In this document: one piece after another, positions 32,909-44,450 of the stretch
Numbering within the stretch: the first letter of the stretch is position 1
Layout: the number at the start of each line of letters is the position of its first letter
DNA from: Diphasiastrum complanatum
Taxonomy: Eukaryota; Streptophyta; Lycopodiopsida; Lycopodiales; Lycopodiaceae
DNA: 64,000 nt
Assembly (NCBI GenBank): GCA_029204225.1
Contig: CM055112.1
Coordinates: 31,227,996-31,291,995, forward strand
Direction: 5' to 3'
Program-made: the position numbers and the translations under genes
The notes under the pieces: model-generated
The model's input: only the letters and a program-made list of their open reading frames with translations
What the model was told of the DNA's origin: nothing
Database searches by the model: none

Positions 32909-33550
32909 TGTAAAGAATTGAAAAAGATTATCTATGTTAGATATAGGGGTCTTATGTTTTTATATCAAGCATCTAGGTGTAGGATGTTGATAGGACCAAA
33001 TTTGGCATAGATGGCAAATTACCCATTTCCACTTGTAATGCCACTATTTAGCCAAAATAGAGTAAGAGGCAAAACTCATGCCAATTAGAGTGTAGACAAG
33101 TGTAATACTTTTGTTTCATGAAATTTAAGAAGTCCAATAGGATTTAGAGGTGGAACCTTGAGGGGTCCAATCGAATTTGAGGTTTGCCAATCATAGTTAA
33201 GCATAGTGGTAGCTTGTGGATCTACTAGTATCATTGTACTTCTCATTTGGATCTAATTGATTTTGAGATTGAGTGGATTTTGTGAGTAATTGGTTTTCTA
33301 GCTTTCTCTCTACTCGAGAGCTCATGATGATTTTTTATTTTTTACCCGAGGAGAGCAGCTTGTTTTTACTTAGATTATTTTTGGAACACTTTTGAGAGTT
33401 GGAAGTGATTGAATGCATGTAGTAGTGTGTTTTTGCCATAGAATCAAAGATAGATCTTGAATCTCAATCTAGTCTTGATCTCGGCGCATCTACACACCTT
33501 AGGAGATCACAAGTACATGTTGTGGACAGTCCACACGTGTGAAATCAACA
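32909..33550 (+). repeat. 3' LTR of copia element C (642 bp)
   Basis: Partner of 27734-28377; starts TGTAAAGAATTG and ends ATCAACA, followed by the TCTCA duplication. It lacks the 76-base GGTCCAATAG-rich block of the 5' LTR and has an extra block at about 33335-33411. Confidence 0.93.
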
Positions 33551-33555
33551 TCTCA
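33551..33555 (+). repeat. target-site duplication, right copy (TCTCA)
   Basis: Identical to 27729-27733. Confidence 0.9.
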
Positions 33556-33689
33556 TTCACATGATAATAGAATAATTCAACCAGACGCTGCCATGTAACC
33601 AACAAGATTCAGACATGCAAGCGCACGAGAGCCACCACTTTCCCTACGTGCACATGCGGACTTCCACGAAGATATGTCTCAAGGAGACA

Positions 33690-33893
33690 CAATACATGAG
33701 GATGTGTGATTCACAATGCATGATCATGAGAGCAACATGGATGACATGATGGATGCATTCTTCACGAACCCACTCGAACCCACATTGACGAGGGCAGAAA
33801 AGATGATCCGCGGCTTGGCATCCACTCCTTTGTACGATGGTGGACAAATGTCAAAGTTGTGAGTTTGTTTATTACTTTTAAATTTGCAAACTT
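33690..33893 (+). pseudogene. possible transposase-associated ORF fragment
   Basis: One plus-strand frame reads H-E-S-N-M-D-D-M-M-D-A-F-F, then T-R-A-E-K-M-I-R-G-L, then T-P-L-Y-D-G and M-S-K-L, with a stop shortly after. Segments of the form A-x-T-P-L-Y-x-G-(5)-K-L occur near the start of plant CACTA-type (TNP2-like) transposase ORFs, so this may be a fragment of one; this rests on pattern memory only. The coding signal ends where the 362-bp satellite starts at about 33896. Confidence 0.35.
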
Positions 33894-34274
33894 TGCAAAC
33901 CTCCGTTCGAAGTTCCGCCTAGAAAAATGCTTCAGGGACACTTGATCGGTCGGGACCTGGAATGGGTCCGACTTGTCCAGTGTCGCCCGGAATGTTGTGG
34001 ATAGGCTCGTGGACCCCATACTAACCAGACGGATCCAGCCTGACATGATTCCAACGTCGTTTGGACAAAATGACCATGGGTCCCAACGATCGCGCAGTAA
34101 GGGCACACAAAAACGGTCAACTTTTGCTGGTTTCCATCCAAAGGCCCAGTTTCTCCAAACGAGGCCCGTTTCACATACAGTCAGTTCCGACCTGTGGGCA
34201 ATGTCGACTGAAACTTGTGGGGATGGACAGGATCCCGTACGGATTGACGGGTAGCCCAAGACCTCCGTCCGAAG

Positions 34275-34440
34275 TTCAGCCCGAAAAAACTCTTTAGAAA
34301 AAGTCTTTCGAGTGGCCTGGTCATATGGGGAAAGGCAGCTCGCGAATGCCGCCTGAAGAAAGCATTCGGGAAACATATGCTAAGCCTAGCCCAAGCCACC
34401 CGAAGAAGGCATTCAGGAAAGCATCCAAAGGCAACGTCGA
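34275..34440. repeat. variant satellite unit, left end
   Basis: Here the unit departs from the monomer and carries a block with GGTCATATGGGGAAA, GGCATTC-type repeats (AAGCATTCGGGAAACATATG, GAAGGCATTCAGGAAA) and CTAAGCCTAGCCCAAGCC. The same variant occurs once more at about 39128-39280. Confidence 0.9.
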
Positions 34441-37400
34441 GTGGAACCTGTGGGTAGAGATGGGATGCCGAACAGATTGACGGTTAGCCCGAGACCTCCG
34501 TCCGAAGTTTTGCCCAGAAAAAGTCTTCAGGGGCACTTGACCGGTCGGAACCTGGAATGGGTCGAACTTGTCCGGAGTGGCCCGGAATACTGTGGAAATG
34601 CTTGTGGGCCCCATACTGACCAGACAGATCTAGCCCGGCATGATTCCGACAACGTTTGGTCAAAATGACCATTGGTCTCGGCCATACCGTAGTTAGGGCA
34701 CACGAAAAAGGACTACTTTTGCCGATTTTCGTCCAAACGCCTAGTTGGTCCGAGCAAGGACAGTTTCACGTGCAATCAACTCCGACCTGTGGACAACGTT
34801 GAGTGGAACCTGTGGGGATAGACGGGATGCAGAACGGATGGACGGGTAGCCCGAGACCTCAGTCCAAAGTTCCGCCTAGAAAAAGTCTTCAGGGACGCTT
34901 GACCGATCAGGACCTGGAATGGGTCCGACTTGTCAGGAGTGGCCCGAAATGCTGTGGAAAGGCTTGTGGACCCCATACTGACCAGACGGATCCAGGCCGG
35001 CATGATTCCGACGTCATTTGGTCAAAATGACCATTAGTCCTGGCGATACCGCAATTAGCGCACACGAAAAAGGACTACTTTTGTCGATTTCCGTCCAAAG
35101 GCCCAGTTTCTCCGAGCAAGGATGGTTTCACGTACAATCAACTCCGACCTGTGGGCAATGTCGAGTGGAACCTATGGGCACAGACGGACGCCGAACAGAT
35201 TGACGGTTAGCCCGAGACTTCCGTCCGAAGTTCCACCCAGAAAAAGTCTTCAGGGACACTTGACCGGTCGGGACTTGGAATGGGTTGGACTTGTCCGAAG
35301 TGGAGTGAAATGCTGTGAAAAGGCTCGTGGGCCCCATACTGACCAGACGAATACAACCCAGCATGATTCCAACGTCGTTTGCTCAAAATGACCATTGGTC
35401 CCGGCGATATCGCAGTTAGGGCACACAAAAAGGGATAACTTTTGCTGGTTTCCGTCCAAAGGCCCAGTTTCTCTGAACGAGGCCCATTTCACGCATAGTC
35501 AGTTTTGACCTATGGGCAACGTCTAGTGGAACCTGTGGGGACAGACGGGTAGCCCGAGACCTCCGTTCGAAATTCCGCCAAGAAAAAGTCTTCAAGGTGG
35601 GTTGACCGGTCGGGACCAGGACTGGGTCAGACTTGTCCGGAGTGTCCCGCAATATTGTGGAAAGGCACTTAGGCCCCATACAGACCAGACGGATCCAGCC
35701 CGGCATGATTCCGACTTCGTTTGGTCAAAATGACCATTGGTCCCGGCGATAGTGTAGTTAGGGCACACGAAAAAGGACTAGTTTTGCTGGTTTTCGTCGA
35801 AAGGCCCAGTTTCGCTGGAACCAGGCCCGTTTCACGTACATTTAGTTCCGACCTATGGGCAACATCAAGTGGAACCTGTGGGGATGGATGGGACACCAAA
35901 CAAATTGATGGGTAGCCCGAGACCTCTGTCTAAAGTTCCGCCTAGAAAAAGTCTTCAGGGACACTTGACCGGTCGGGACCTGGAATGGGTCCGACTTGTC
36001 CGGAGTGGCTCGAAATGTTGTGGAAAGGCTCGTGGACCCCATACTGACCAGACGGATCCAACCTGGCATGATTCTGACATCGTTTGGTCAAAGTGACCAT
36101 TGGTCCCAGCGATACCGCAGTTAGGCCTAGCACACGAAAAAGGACTACTTTTGCTGGTTTCCGTACAAAGGAACAGTTTTTCCGAGAGAGGAAAGTATCA
36201 CGTACAATCAGTTCCAACCTGTGGACAACGTCGAGTGGAACCCGTGGGGATAGACAGGATGCCAAACGGATTGACGGGTAGCCCGAGACCTCTATTCGAA
36301 GTTCCGCCTAGAAAAAGTCTTCAGGGACACTTGACTGGTCGGGACTGGAATGGGTCCGACTTGTCCAGAGTGGCCCAGAATGCTGTGGAAAGGCTCGTGG
36401 GCCCCATACTAAGCAGACGGATCCAGCCCGGCATGATTCCGACATCATTTGGTCAAAATGACCATTGGTACCGGCGATAGCGCAATTAGGGCACACGAAA
36501 AAGGACTACTTTTGCTGGTTTCCGTCCAAAGGCCCAGTTTCTCTAAACGAGGCCCGTTTCACGTACAGTCAATTTTCAACTGTGGGCAACGTCGAGTGGA
36601 ACCTGTGGGGATAGACGGGATGCCGAATGGATTGAGGGTAGCCTAAGACCTCCGTCCAAAATTCCGCCTAGAAAAAGTCTTCAAGGACACTTGACCGGTC
36701 GGGATCCGAAATGGGTCGGACTTGTTCGCAGTGTCCCGGAATGCTGTGGAAAGGCTCTTAGGCCCCATACTAACTAGATGGATCCAATCCGGCATGATTC
36801 CGACTTCGTTGGGTCAAAATGACCATTGGTCCCGGCGATATCGCAGTTAGGGCACACGAAAAAGGATTCCTTTTTCTGATTTCCATCCAAAGGCCTAGTT
36901 TCTCCAAACGAGGCCCATTTTATGTATAGTCAAGTCCGACCTGTGGGCAACATCAAGTGGACCTTGTGGGGATAGACGAGACGACGAACGGATTGACGAG
37001 TAGCCCGAGACCTCCGTTCGAAGTTCCGCCCAGACAATGTCTTAAGCGACACTTGATCGGTCGGGACCTGGAATTGGTCCGACTTGTTTGAAGTTGCCCG
37101 GAATGTTGTGGACAGGCTCGTGGAGCCCATACTGACCAGACAGATCCAGCTTGACATGATTCCAACGTCGTTTGGACAAAATGACCATGGGTACCGGCAA
37201 TCGCACAGTAGGGGCACACGAAAAAGGTATACTTTTTCTGGTTTCCATCCAAAGGCCCAGTTTCTCCAAACGAGGCCCGTTTCAAGTACAGTCAGTTTCG
37301 ACCTGTGTGGGACGTTGAGTGGAACCTGTGGGAACAGACGGGATGCCGTACGGATTGACGGGTAGCCCGAGACCTCCGTCCGAAATTCAGCCCAAAGGCT

Positions 37401-39127
37401 CTTAGGCCCCAAAGCGACCAAACGTATCCAGCCCGGCATGATTCTGACTTCATTTGGTCAAAATGACCATTGGTCCCGGCGATAGCACAGTTAGGGCACA
37501 CGAAAAAGGACTAGTTTTGCTGGTTTTCGTCGAAAGGCCCAGTTTCGCTGGAACCAGGCCCTTTTCACATACATTTAGTTTTGACCTGTGGGCAACATCA
37601 AGTGGAACCTGTGGGGATGGATGGGACACCAAACAAATTGACGGGTAGCCCGAGACCTCTGTCTGAAGTTCCGCCTAGAAAAAGTCTTCAGGGACACTTG
37701 ACCGGTCGAGACCTGGAATGGGTCCGACTTGTCCGGAGTGGCCCGAAATGCTCTGGAAAGGCTCGTGGACCCCATACTGACCAGTCGGATCCAGCCCGGC
37801 ATGATTCCGACGTCGTTTGGTCAAAATGACCATTGGTCCCGGCGATACTGCAGTTAGGACACACGAAAAAGGACTACTTTTGCTGGTTTCCATCCATAGG
37901 CCCAGTTTCTCCAAGCGAGGAAGGTATCACGTAAACTAGTTCCGACCTGTGGACAACGTCGAGTGGAACCTGTGGGGACAGACAGGATGCCAAACGGATT
38001 GACGGGTAGCCCGAGACCTCTATTCGAAGTTCCGCCTAAAAAAAAGTCTTCAGGGACACTTGACCGGTCGGGACTGGAATGGGTCCGACTTGTCCGGAGT
38101 GGCCCGGAATGCTGTGGAAAGGCTCGTGGGCCCCATACTGAGCAGACGGATCCATCCCGACATGTTTCCGATGTCGTTTGGTCAAAATGACCATTGGTAC
38201 CGGCGATAGCGCAATTAGGGCACACGAAAAAGGACTACTTTTCCTGGTTTCTGTCCAAAGGCCCAGTTCCTCTAAACGAGGCCCGTTTCACTAAACGAGG
38301 TCAGTTTTGAACTGTTGGCAATGTCGAGTGGAACCTGTGGGAAGAGACAGGATGCCGAATGGATTGACGGGTAGCCCGAGACCTCCGTCCGAAATTCCGC
38401 CTAGAAAAAGTCTTCAAGGACACTTGACCGGTCGGGACTTGGAATGGGTCGGACTCTTTTGGAGTGTCCCGAAATGGTATGGAAAGGCTGTTAGGCCCCA
38501 TATTGACTAGACGGATTGAGCCCGACATGATTCCAACTTCGTTTGTTCAAAATGACCATTGGTCCCGCCGATAGCGCATTTAGGGCACACGAAAAAGGAC
38601 TACTTTTGCTGGTTTCTGTCCAAAGGCCTTGTTTCTCTGAATGAGGCCCGTTTCACGTATAGTTAGTTCCAACCTATGGGCAACATCGAGTGGACCCTGT
38701 GGGGACAAACGGGACGCCAAACGGATTGACGAGTAGCCCGAGACCTCCGTTTGAAGTTCCGCCCATAAAAAGTCTTCAGGGACACTTGATCGGTCGGGAC
38801 CTGGAATGGGTCTGACTTGTCCGGAGTGGCCCGAAATGCTGTGGATAGGCTCCCGGACCCCATACTGACAGACGGATCTAGCCCGGCAAGATTCCAACGT
38901 CGTTTGGACAAAATGACCATGGGTCCGGCGATCGCGCAGTAAGGGCACACGAAAAAAGGTCTACTTTTGCTGGTTTCCGTCCAAAGGCCCAGTTTCTCCA
39001 AACGAGGCCTGTTTCACGTACAGTCAGTTTCGACCTGTGGGCAACGTCGAGTGGAACCTGTGCGGATAGACGGGATGCCGTACGGATTGACGGGTAGCCC
39101 GAGACCTCCGTCCGAAGTTCCGCCCAG

Positions 39128-39280
39128 AAAAACTCTTTAGAAAATGTCGTTCGAGTGGCCAGGTCATATGGGGAAACGCAGCTCTCAAATACCGCCCGAT
39201 GAAGGCATTCGGGAAACATATGCTAAGCCTAGCCCAAGCCGCCCAAAGAAGGCAGTCAGGAAAACATCGGAAGGCAACGT
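39128..39280. repeat. variant satellite unit, right end
   Basis: Second copy of the variant block of 34275-34440; the shared word TCATATGGGG starts at 34321 and 39164, 4843 bases apart. One truncated monomer follows and the array ends at about 39585. Confidence 0.9.
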
Positions 39281-39585
39281 CGAGTGGAACCTGTGGGTAG
39301 ACATGGAACACCGAACGGATGGACGAAAAGTCTTCAGGGGCACTTGACCAGTTGGGACCTGGAATGAGTCGGAGTTGTCCGGAGTGGCTCGGAATGTTGT
39401 GGAAAGGCTCGTGGGGGCCCCATACTGACTAGACGGATCCAGCCCGACATGATTCCGACGTCGTTTGGTGAAAATGACCATTGGTCCCGGCGATAGCGCA
39501 GTTAGGGCACACAAAAAAGGACTACTTTTGCCAGTTTCCGTCCAAAGGCCCAGTTTCTCCGAACGAGGCCCATTTCACGTACACA

Positions 39586-39938
39586 AGAGGATCTTTGTCT
39601 CATCTTTTTCGTCTAGTTCATTGGGATATATGTTAGAAAAGGGATGGAATGATAAACGTATAGCGCTTTCTACACTTGGCCTTCATTTCTTTTTTCTATT
39701 TTGTAGTGACGTCCTTCCCTTGCTAGCAGAGCTATTTCCTAGAGTAGGTCTTCCATTTCCTTGTTAGGCTCGAGTCTCTCTCTCTAATATATATCAATGA
39801 GACTTTTATTATATGAAGTATTGGCTAGCGCATTGGATGGTTCGACATAGAGTCTCATGATCCACCATGTTGAAAAACTTCAACCTGTGGCCTCAATGTG
39901 CCACAACCATTGAAGGTTTTGTTGCTATAAAACCCAAT
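39586..39938. other. spacer, no supported gene
   Basis: AT-rich sequence between the satellite and the MITE; nothing recognised. Confidence 0.4.
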
Positions 39939-40315
39939 CATTAGAGGAGTTTTGAGTTCCAAAAAGACCCTTTAAGAATTCGTGCAAGATGCCTTTTTTA
40001 TTATTAAAATATTATAGCACTAATACTTTTGACTTGCCATAATTTTTCAATCGTAGCTCAGAAGTATGCATCTAACATATCATTGGAAAGCCCTTGTCGA
40101 GCACTTTCTAATGCACGAAACTCCGCTAAATTCGAACTTACCACTAAAAAGTTATGGCATTTTTAGTATGGAATCAAAATGTGGACTCAAAAAGTTACGT
40201 TACGTAGATTTCAAATTTGAGTGTTTTGATTGGTCCATGTGTAAGAAAAATTTGTGAAAAAATATAAAAAGAATTTTTACAAAGGGTCTTTTTGGGATTT
40301 AGAACTCCTCTAATG
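39939..40315. mobile_element. MITE-like element, 377 bp, ~36-bp terminal inverted repeats
   Basis: The left end CATTAGAGGAGTTTTGAGTT (39939 onward) continues through CCAAAAAGACCCTTT. The right end (40281-40315), reverse-complemented, reads CATTAGAGGAGTTCTAAATC and continues CCAAAAAGACCCTTT, about four mismatches in 36. The interior is AT-rich and non-coding. A target duplication was not evident, so the superfamily is not assigned. Short open frames inside are by-products. Confidence 0.7.
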
Positions 40316-41259
40316 GTACTCACTGTAGGGCTGCTTCTTGAAGGCTTCGAGTCATAATAGGAATAAAAGGCTTTGGCTGTGTTGCAATTTGCTTGAAGTG
40401 TCATTGATATGAGGTTAAGGCACAAGTCTTTCCAGACTAAATTATCGATATTCCAATTTTACGTACCAAACCTTCAGATGATTGAAAACCTTCTCTAGTT
40501 TTCGGTAACCTCTATGTCTGGCCTTAACTCTAGGCACCAAAGGATGGACTGTTACAACTTTCGTTTGCACACTTATCGGGGTTTAGATCCGGGTAGTTGC
40601 AAGGTTTGGTGGCTCCGAATTGCAGGGGTTGCTTCCGTCCATTGTTGGGTACCATCGATGTTGTCTGTAAGCAGCAATGCTTCGAGATGTCTCTGAAAGT
40701 AGTGATGGATGGGCATCAGAGAAAAATTTAGTGAGATCAATGCCCAAAGAATCTACATGAACTAAGGTAGGTGCCTTGTGAAAAGGGATTCCACTTGTGA
40801 TCTCCTAAGGTTGGTGGACATGTAAATCCTAGGGATGCCAATTAGCTTAGACTTGTCAAAAGGCCTCAATTTAGAAAAATGTTAACATCGAGTTTCAAGG
40901 GTACCCAAGCGTTGATGGGAAGAAGGCTTCGCTGGCCATCTGTGAAGGAGAGCGTGGAGAAGAGGCTTCGCTGTTCAGTTTCGCTGCTCAATACCGTAAA
41001 GAGAAGATCGTGAAGAGGCTAGGTTAATTGCTCAGCTAGGAAATGCTATGATTAAGGATCCATGCTTTGCTACTAAGCTGGCAGGACTGAGTAAATGTGT
41101 TTTGACTGGAGCTAGGTCCCCAATGAGGCTTCATTGATCAGTTGTGAAGAGGCTTCCCTGCTCACATGTAGCTCTATGAGGCTAGATGCTTTCTTGTTTC
41201 TTTTAGGAGCCATTTCATGCCAGTTGGAATGCTGTGAATGTTTTTGGGATTTGTTGCAG
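40316..41259. other. intergenic, with short GAAGAGGCTTC-type repeats
   Basis: From 40915 to 41175 the word GAGGCTTCRCTG-TCAG recurs in loose copies (near 40955, 41125, 41145). No gene is supported, though the 3' part may be intron sequence of the exon-like segment that follows. Confidence 0.3.
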
Positions 41260-41428
41260 TTACAAAGTTTCATCTATTGAGATTCTCTTAAGAAGATCAC
41301 TGCTGGCTGGTACTGATCTTGACCAATTGTTGGTTGGTTGCAACATATACAAGGTGTTTGATCTGAAGAATTACACCATGCTGTACTCAATTTCTGATGA
41401 ACATGTCCGGGAGATAAAGATCAGATAC
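41260..41428 (+). pseudogene. isolated exon-like segment
   Basis: A 169-base open stretch is bordered by a good acceptor (TTTGTTGCAG, ending 41259) and donor (ACA|GTAAGA at 41428/41429). It reads in frame to G-T-D-L-D-Q-L-L-V-G-C-N, K-V-F-D-L-K-N-Y and H-V-R-E-I-K-I. This looks like an internal exon of a soluble, possibly beta-propeller-like plant protein; a V-R-E-I-K-I motif occurs, as far as I recall, in a conserved but uncharacterised plant family. No matching neighbour exon was found within several kilobases either way, so it is probably a captured or orphan exon. The longer open frame 41234-41443 runs across both splice sites. Confidence 0.4.
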
Positions 41429-43085
41429 AGTAAGACTTTGTGACTATCAAACAATTGCAGGCCCTTCATTTCTATGTTTTCAGTCATTTGCTAGATATTT
41501 TTTTTGTCTATGTGCTATGCTTTTACGATCATTACCTTAGAAAGTTTGTCCCTTCAGTTATACTCTCAGTCTTTTAGAAAATGGCACTTGCTTGTTTGCT
41601 ATTACACACATTAATAGAATTTTAGATTGTGTATCATCCAATCAAGAGAAACATTCTTTTGAATATGATTTTGAACTGTGGTTGAATCCGATACCTGCTA
41701 CTGGTTTTATCAAACTCTCATGAACTGTTCACCAGATTACAAACTTTCTAAATGTTGTGTCTTGGTTGCCCCCGCCCCCCCCATCAAGGTCCTATTTGCT
41801 CTTATCTTTGATGATCTTTTCAGCACTCTCCAGTTCACTTTTTTCTCTTCCTACGTTGGGATTATAAGAATTTTCTAATCATTTGAAATTGATATGAACC
41901 TGTCAAAGTTGAAGACAAATATCAAAATGATAGTCAATGCATTTATCCATAATATTCGAGGTTTAGTGTATTCTAGGTACTTGGAACTGTTTTAGTGAAT
42001 TTGTTGCAGACCAGGATTGTCAGAGTTGGTATGAGATGTTTTAATTACGACACCAATTGCAAGCGTGTACAAACACGCAACAAATCATAGTGATCTTCTA
42101 TTTCTTATAGTGAGCTCTCGATATGCTGGCATGTGACATAGTTTCTTTGATTAACAATCAAAGAAGTACATGCCTTAATGCATAACGGTTAAGATATAGC
42201 TTCGTAGATATGGATTTGTGACATGGATAAATAAGGTGCCTGGATCAGGTGTCACAGAACAAAAAAAAAATGTGTTTGAGACATGGATAAACATCTACCC
42301 TTAGCCTTTGTAGACCCCTTCAAATCTAAGACCGTATTTGAAGGCATGGGATAAACTGTCAATCTTTCATGCTTTGTTTTTTTGTTTGGGTTTGAAGGAC
42401 CTTCAATTCATTATCGTCAGTTTTAAAATAAAACACCCAAATAGGCTTGAACTAGATCTTTATACACTTAAAATGGGAGATTGCCTTCAAAGTATGTGTT
42501 GAATTCTAAATCCCTATAACCATCAAATATGACATTAGATCAATATGATGTAAGAAGGTAAAGTGCTATATTTTTTACATGAGTTACATTGAATAACTTA
42601 GATCCAACAATCATGAACAATCAAGAAACACACAATCAAACTTATGAGTTTCTATACGATTGTTTGTAATTGAAAAATCATAATACATCACACTATATAT
42701 ACTACACTTTATGTCAAATCTTTTACAAACATGCAAAGGGTATTGTTTATGGCATTGAGAAATTTATTTTGAGTTAACATGTGTATAGATTATTTTGTCA
42801 CACTATGAAACAACCATTTGAAATATATGATTCGATTGCTTTATGACATCCCACAAACAATCTAATGTATGAAGCACAAATTAGTCTGAAAAACTCATGA
42901 GAATTAATATATCTCTCCATTTTAAAGCTATATTATTTACTTTTCAAAACTAGGACTCTTGTTGACTTAATTGAGTTACGAGATTCTCATATTTAGATTG
43001 GGGAAAAAGCTAGCAAACACAGAAGTAAGTTTATGTACATGTTCATAGCAAGATTATTCTTTTATATGCATGACCAATCTTGTTG
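41429..43085. other. AT-rich intergenic DNA
   Basis: No coding signal and no clear repeat. Confidence 0.4.
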
Positions 43086-43089
43086 AATC

Positions 43090-44450
43090 TACTACACACT
43101 TCTAGTTATTGGATTTGGAATACTAGTCCATTTCCTGTCCATTTCATATGCTATAATAGAATATTTTTTGGCTAAAAGGGTGTTTATGGACAAACGAGGC
43201 CGAATTGAGTAGCAAAGGGTCCCTTGGGTTCACATCAGATACACGAACCTGTGGCCACCTTCCGTTCAACGTTCTGACATGTATTAATTGATTCCGACCA
43301 ATTCTTGGTCTGACTAGTTGCTGACCAAAACAAACGCCTAGAAAAACCCAATCCAGTTAGCAAGATTGGACCAGTATTTGTGAAGGTCAAAAGCTAGTCC
43401 ATTTCCTATGCCTTGATAGTGTCATTTTCGACAAACGAAGTCGGGACTGAGAAGCAAAGGGTCCCATGGGTTCATATCAGACAGATGAACCTTTGGCCAC
43501 CTTCTGTTTGACATTCCGACATGTATCAACTGATTTCGACCAATTTATGGTTTGAAAGGCCTATTTTTTTCCAAAGCCATTCTTGGGTCTAGATTTTACA
43601 TTGCCGAAACTCTATTGGTGATGAGTCGTCCAATGCCTAGATTGTTTATGTGGGTTCGCCTCGACGTTGCCCATTGATTAAAACAAACAGCTAAGAAAAT
43701 TGGCTCGTTTATCGATACTGGACCATTATTCGAGAAGCTGGAAAACTAGGCCATTTTCTTTGCCCTGATAGCGTCCTTTTCATCATGAACATTCTTTTCA
43801 AGAAAACGAAGCCGAAATTGTGCAGCATACGATCCATTGAGTTTGTATCGGACACAAGAACCTATGGCAAACGTTTTGGCATGTACCAACTGATTCCGAC
43901 CAATTCTCAGTCCGAAAAGCTAATTTTTCATAAACCATTTTTGGGTCTGGAATTTGCATGGCCGTTTCTCTGTTCGTACATAATTACTCAATGCATGGAT
44001 GATTCCAACAAGTTTGTCTAGACAATGTCCACTGAATGAAACATTGAAAAATTGACTCTATTTGGCGATACTAGATCAATAGTCTCGAAGTTGGAAAACT
44101 ACTCCATCTAATATGCCCCAATAGTGTCATTTTTGACACAAAGTGTGTTTTCGGAAAAACAAAGTCGGAGTTGAGTAGTATAGAGTCCCTTGGGTAGGTA
44201 TCAGACACACAAACCTGTAGCCACCTTATGTCCGACCTTCCAACATGTGTCAATTGATTCTGACCAATTCTTGGCCCTACAAGCCCATGACTTTGACGGC
44301 CATTTTTTCTATTCTCACGTAACCGTTCAAGGCCTAGATTGTTTCTACAGGTTTTGCCTCAATGTTGCCACCCAAACCTAAGGCCACCTTTTGTTCGACA
44401 TTTCGGCATGTGTCAACTGATTCCGACCAATGCCTGGTCCAACAGGCCAT
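43090..44450. repeat. degenerate tandem repeat, ~240-370 bp spacing
   Basis: A unit with AGCAAAGGGTCCC-TTGGGTT, GAACCTGTGGCCACCTT, GACATGTRTCAACTGATTCCGACCAATT and CTAGTCCATTTCCTATGCC recurs. Anchors fall at 43209, 43451, 43822 and 44175, with a partial unit near 44370. Spacings of 371 and 353 suggest a ~360-base monomer, with the 242 spacing a deletion. Far more diverged than the satellite at 33.9-39.6 kb; relationship unproven. The open frames here are not genes. Confidence 0.8.

Larger units (their letters stand above)
27734..33550 (+). mobile_element. Ty1/copia retrotransposon C, structurally complete ends, coding region broken
   Basis: Perfect TCTCA target duplications, two LTRs, a tRNA-Met primer site, a 749-base leader, gag-protease-integrase-RT-RNase H in copia order and a polypurine tract define a 5.8-kb element. 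Pol is inactivated by a frameshift in gag (near 29470), loss of the pre-integrase zinc domain (near 30440) and a frameshift near 32680 before the end of RNase H. LTRs match well outside the indels, so this is the youngest-looking insertion in the window. The gag fragment at 11.9-12.6 kb is a relative. Confidence 0.92.
33896..39585. repeat. GC-rich satellite array, ~362-bp monomer, about 15-16 units
   Basis: The TAG of the word GTAGCCCGAGACC recurs at 34252, 34485, 34847, 35208, 35550, 35913, 36279, 36639, 37001, 37363, 37646, 38007, 38372, 38734 and 39095. Most spacings are 360-366; one is 342 (20-base gap), one 283 (about 79-base gap) and one 233 (variant unit). Other constant words are ACTTGACCGGTCGGGAC, CATGATTCCGAC, CAAAATGACCATTGGT, GGGCACACGAAAAAGGACTA and AACGTCGAGTGGAACCTGTG. 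All open frames in the array, on both strands, restart once per unit and change frame because 362 is not a multiple of three; I regard none as genes. Confidence 0.95.

Noticed and set aside
33896-39585. CRISPR array, considered because of the regular repeats
   Set aside because: Units are 362 bases, contiguous, with no unique spacers, in plant DNA.
33762-39767. Many open frames of 60-200 codons on both strands, several with similar peptides
   Set aside because: They recur once per 362-bp satellite unit, overlap on both strands and change frame between units. Similarity comes from the DNA repeat.
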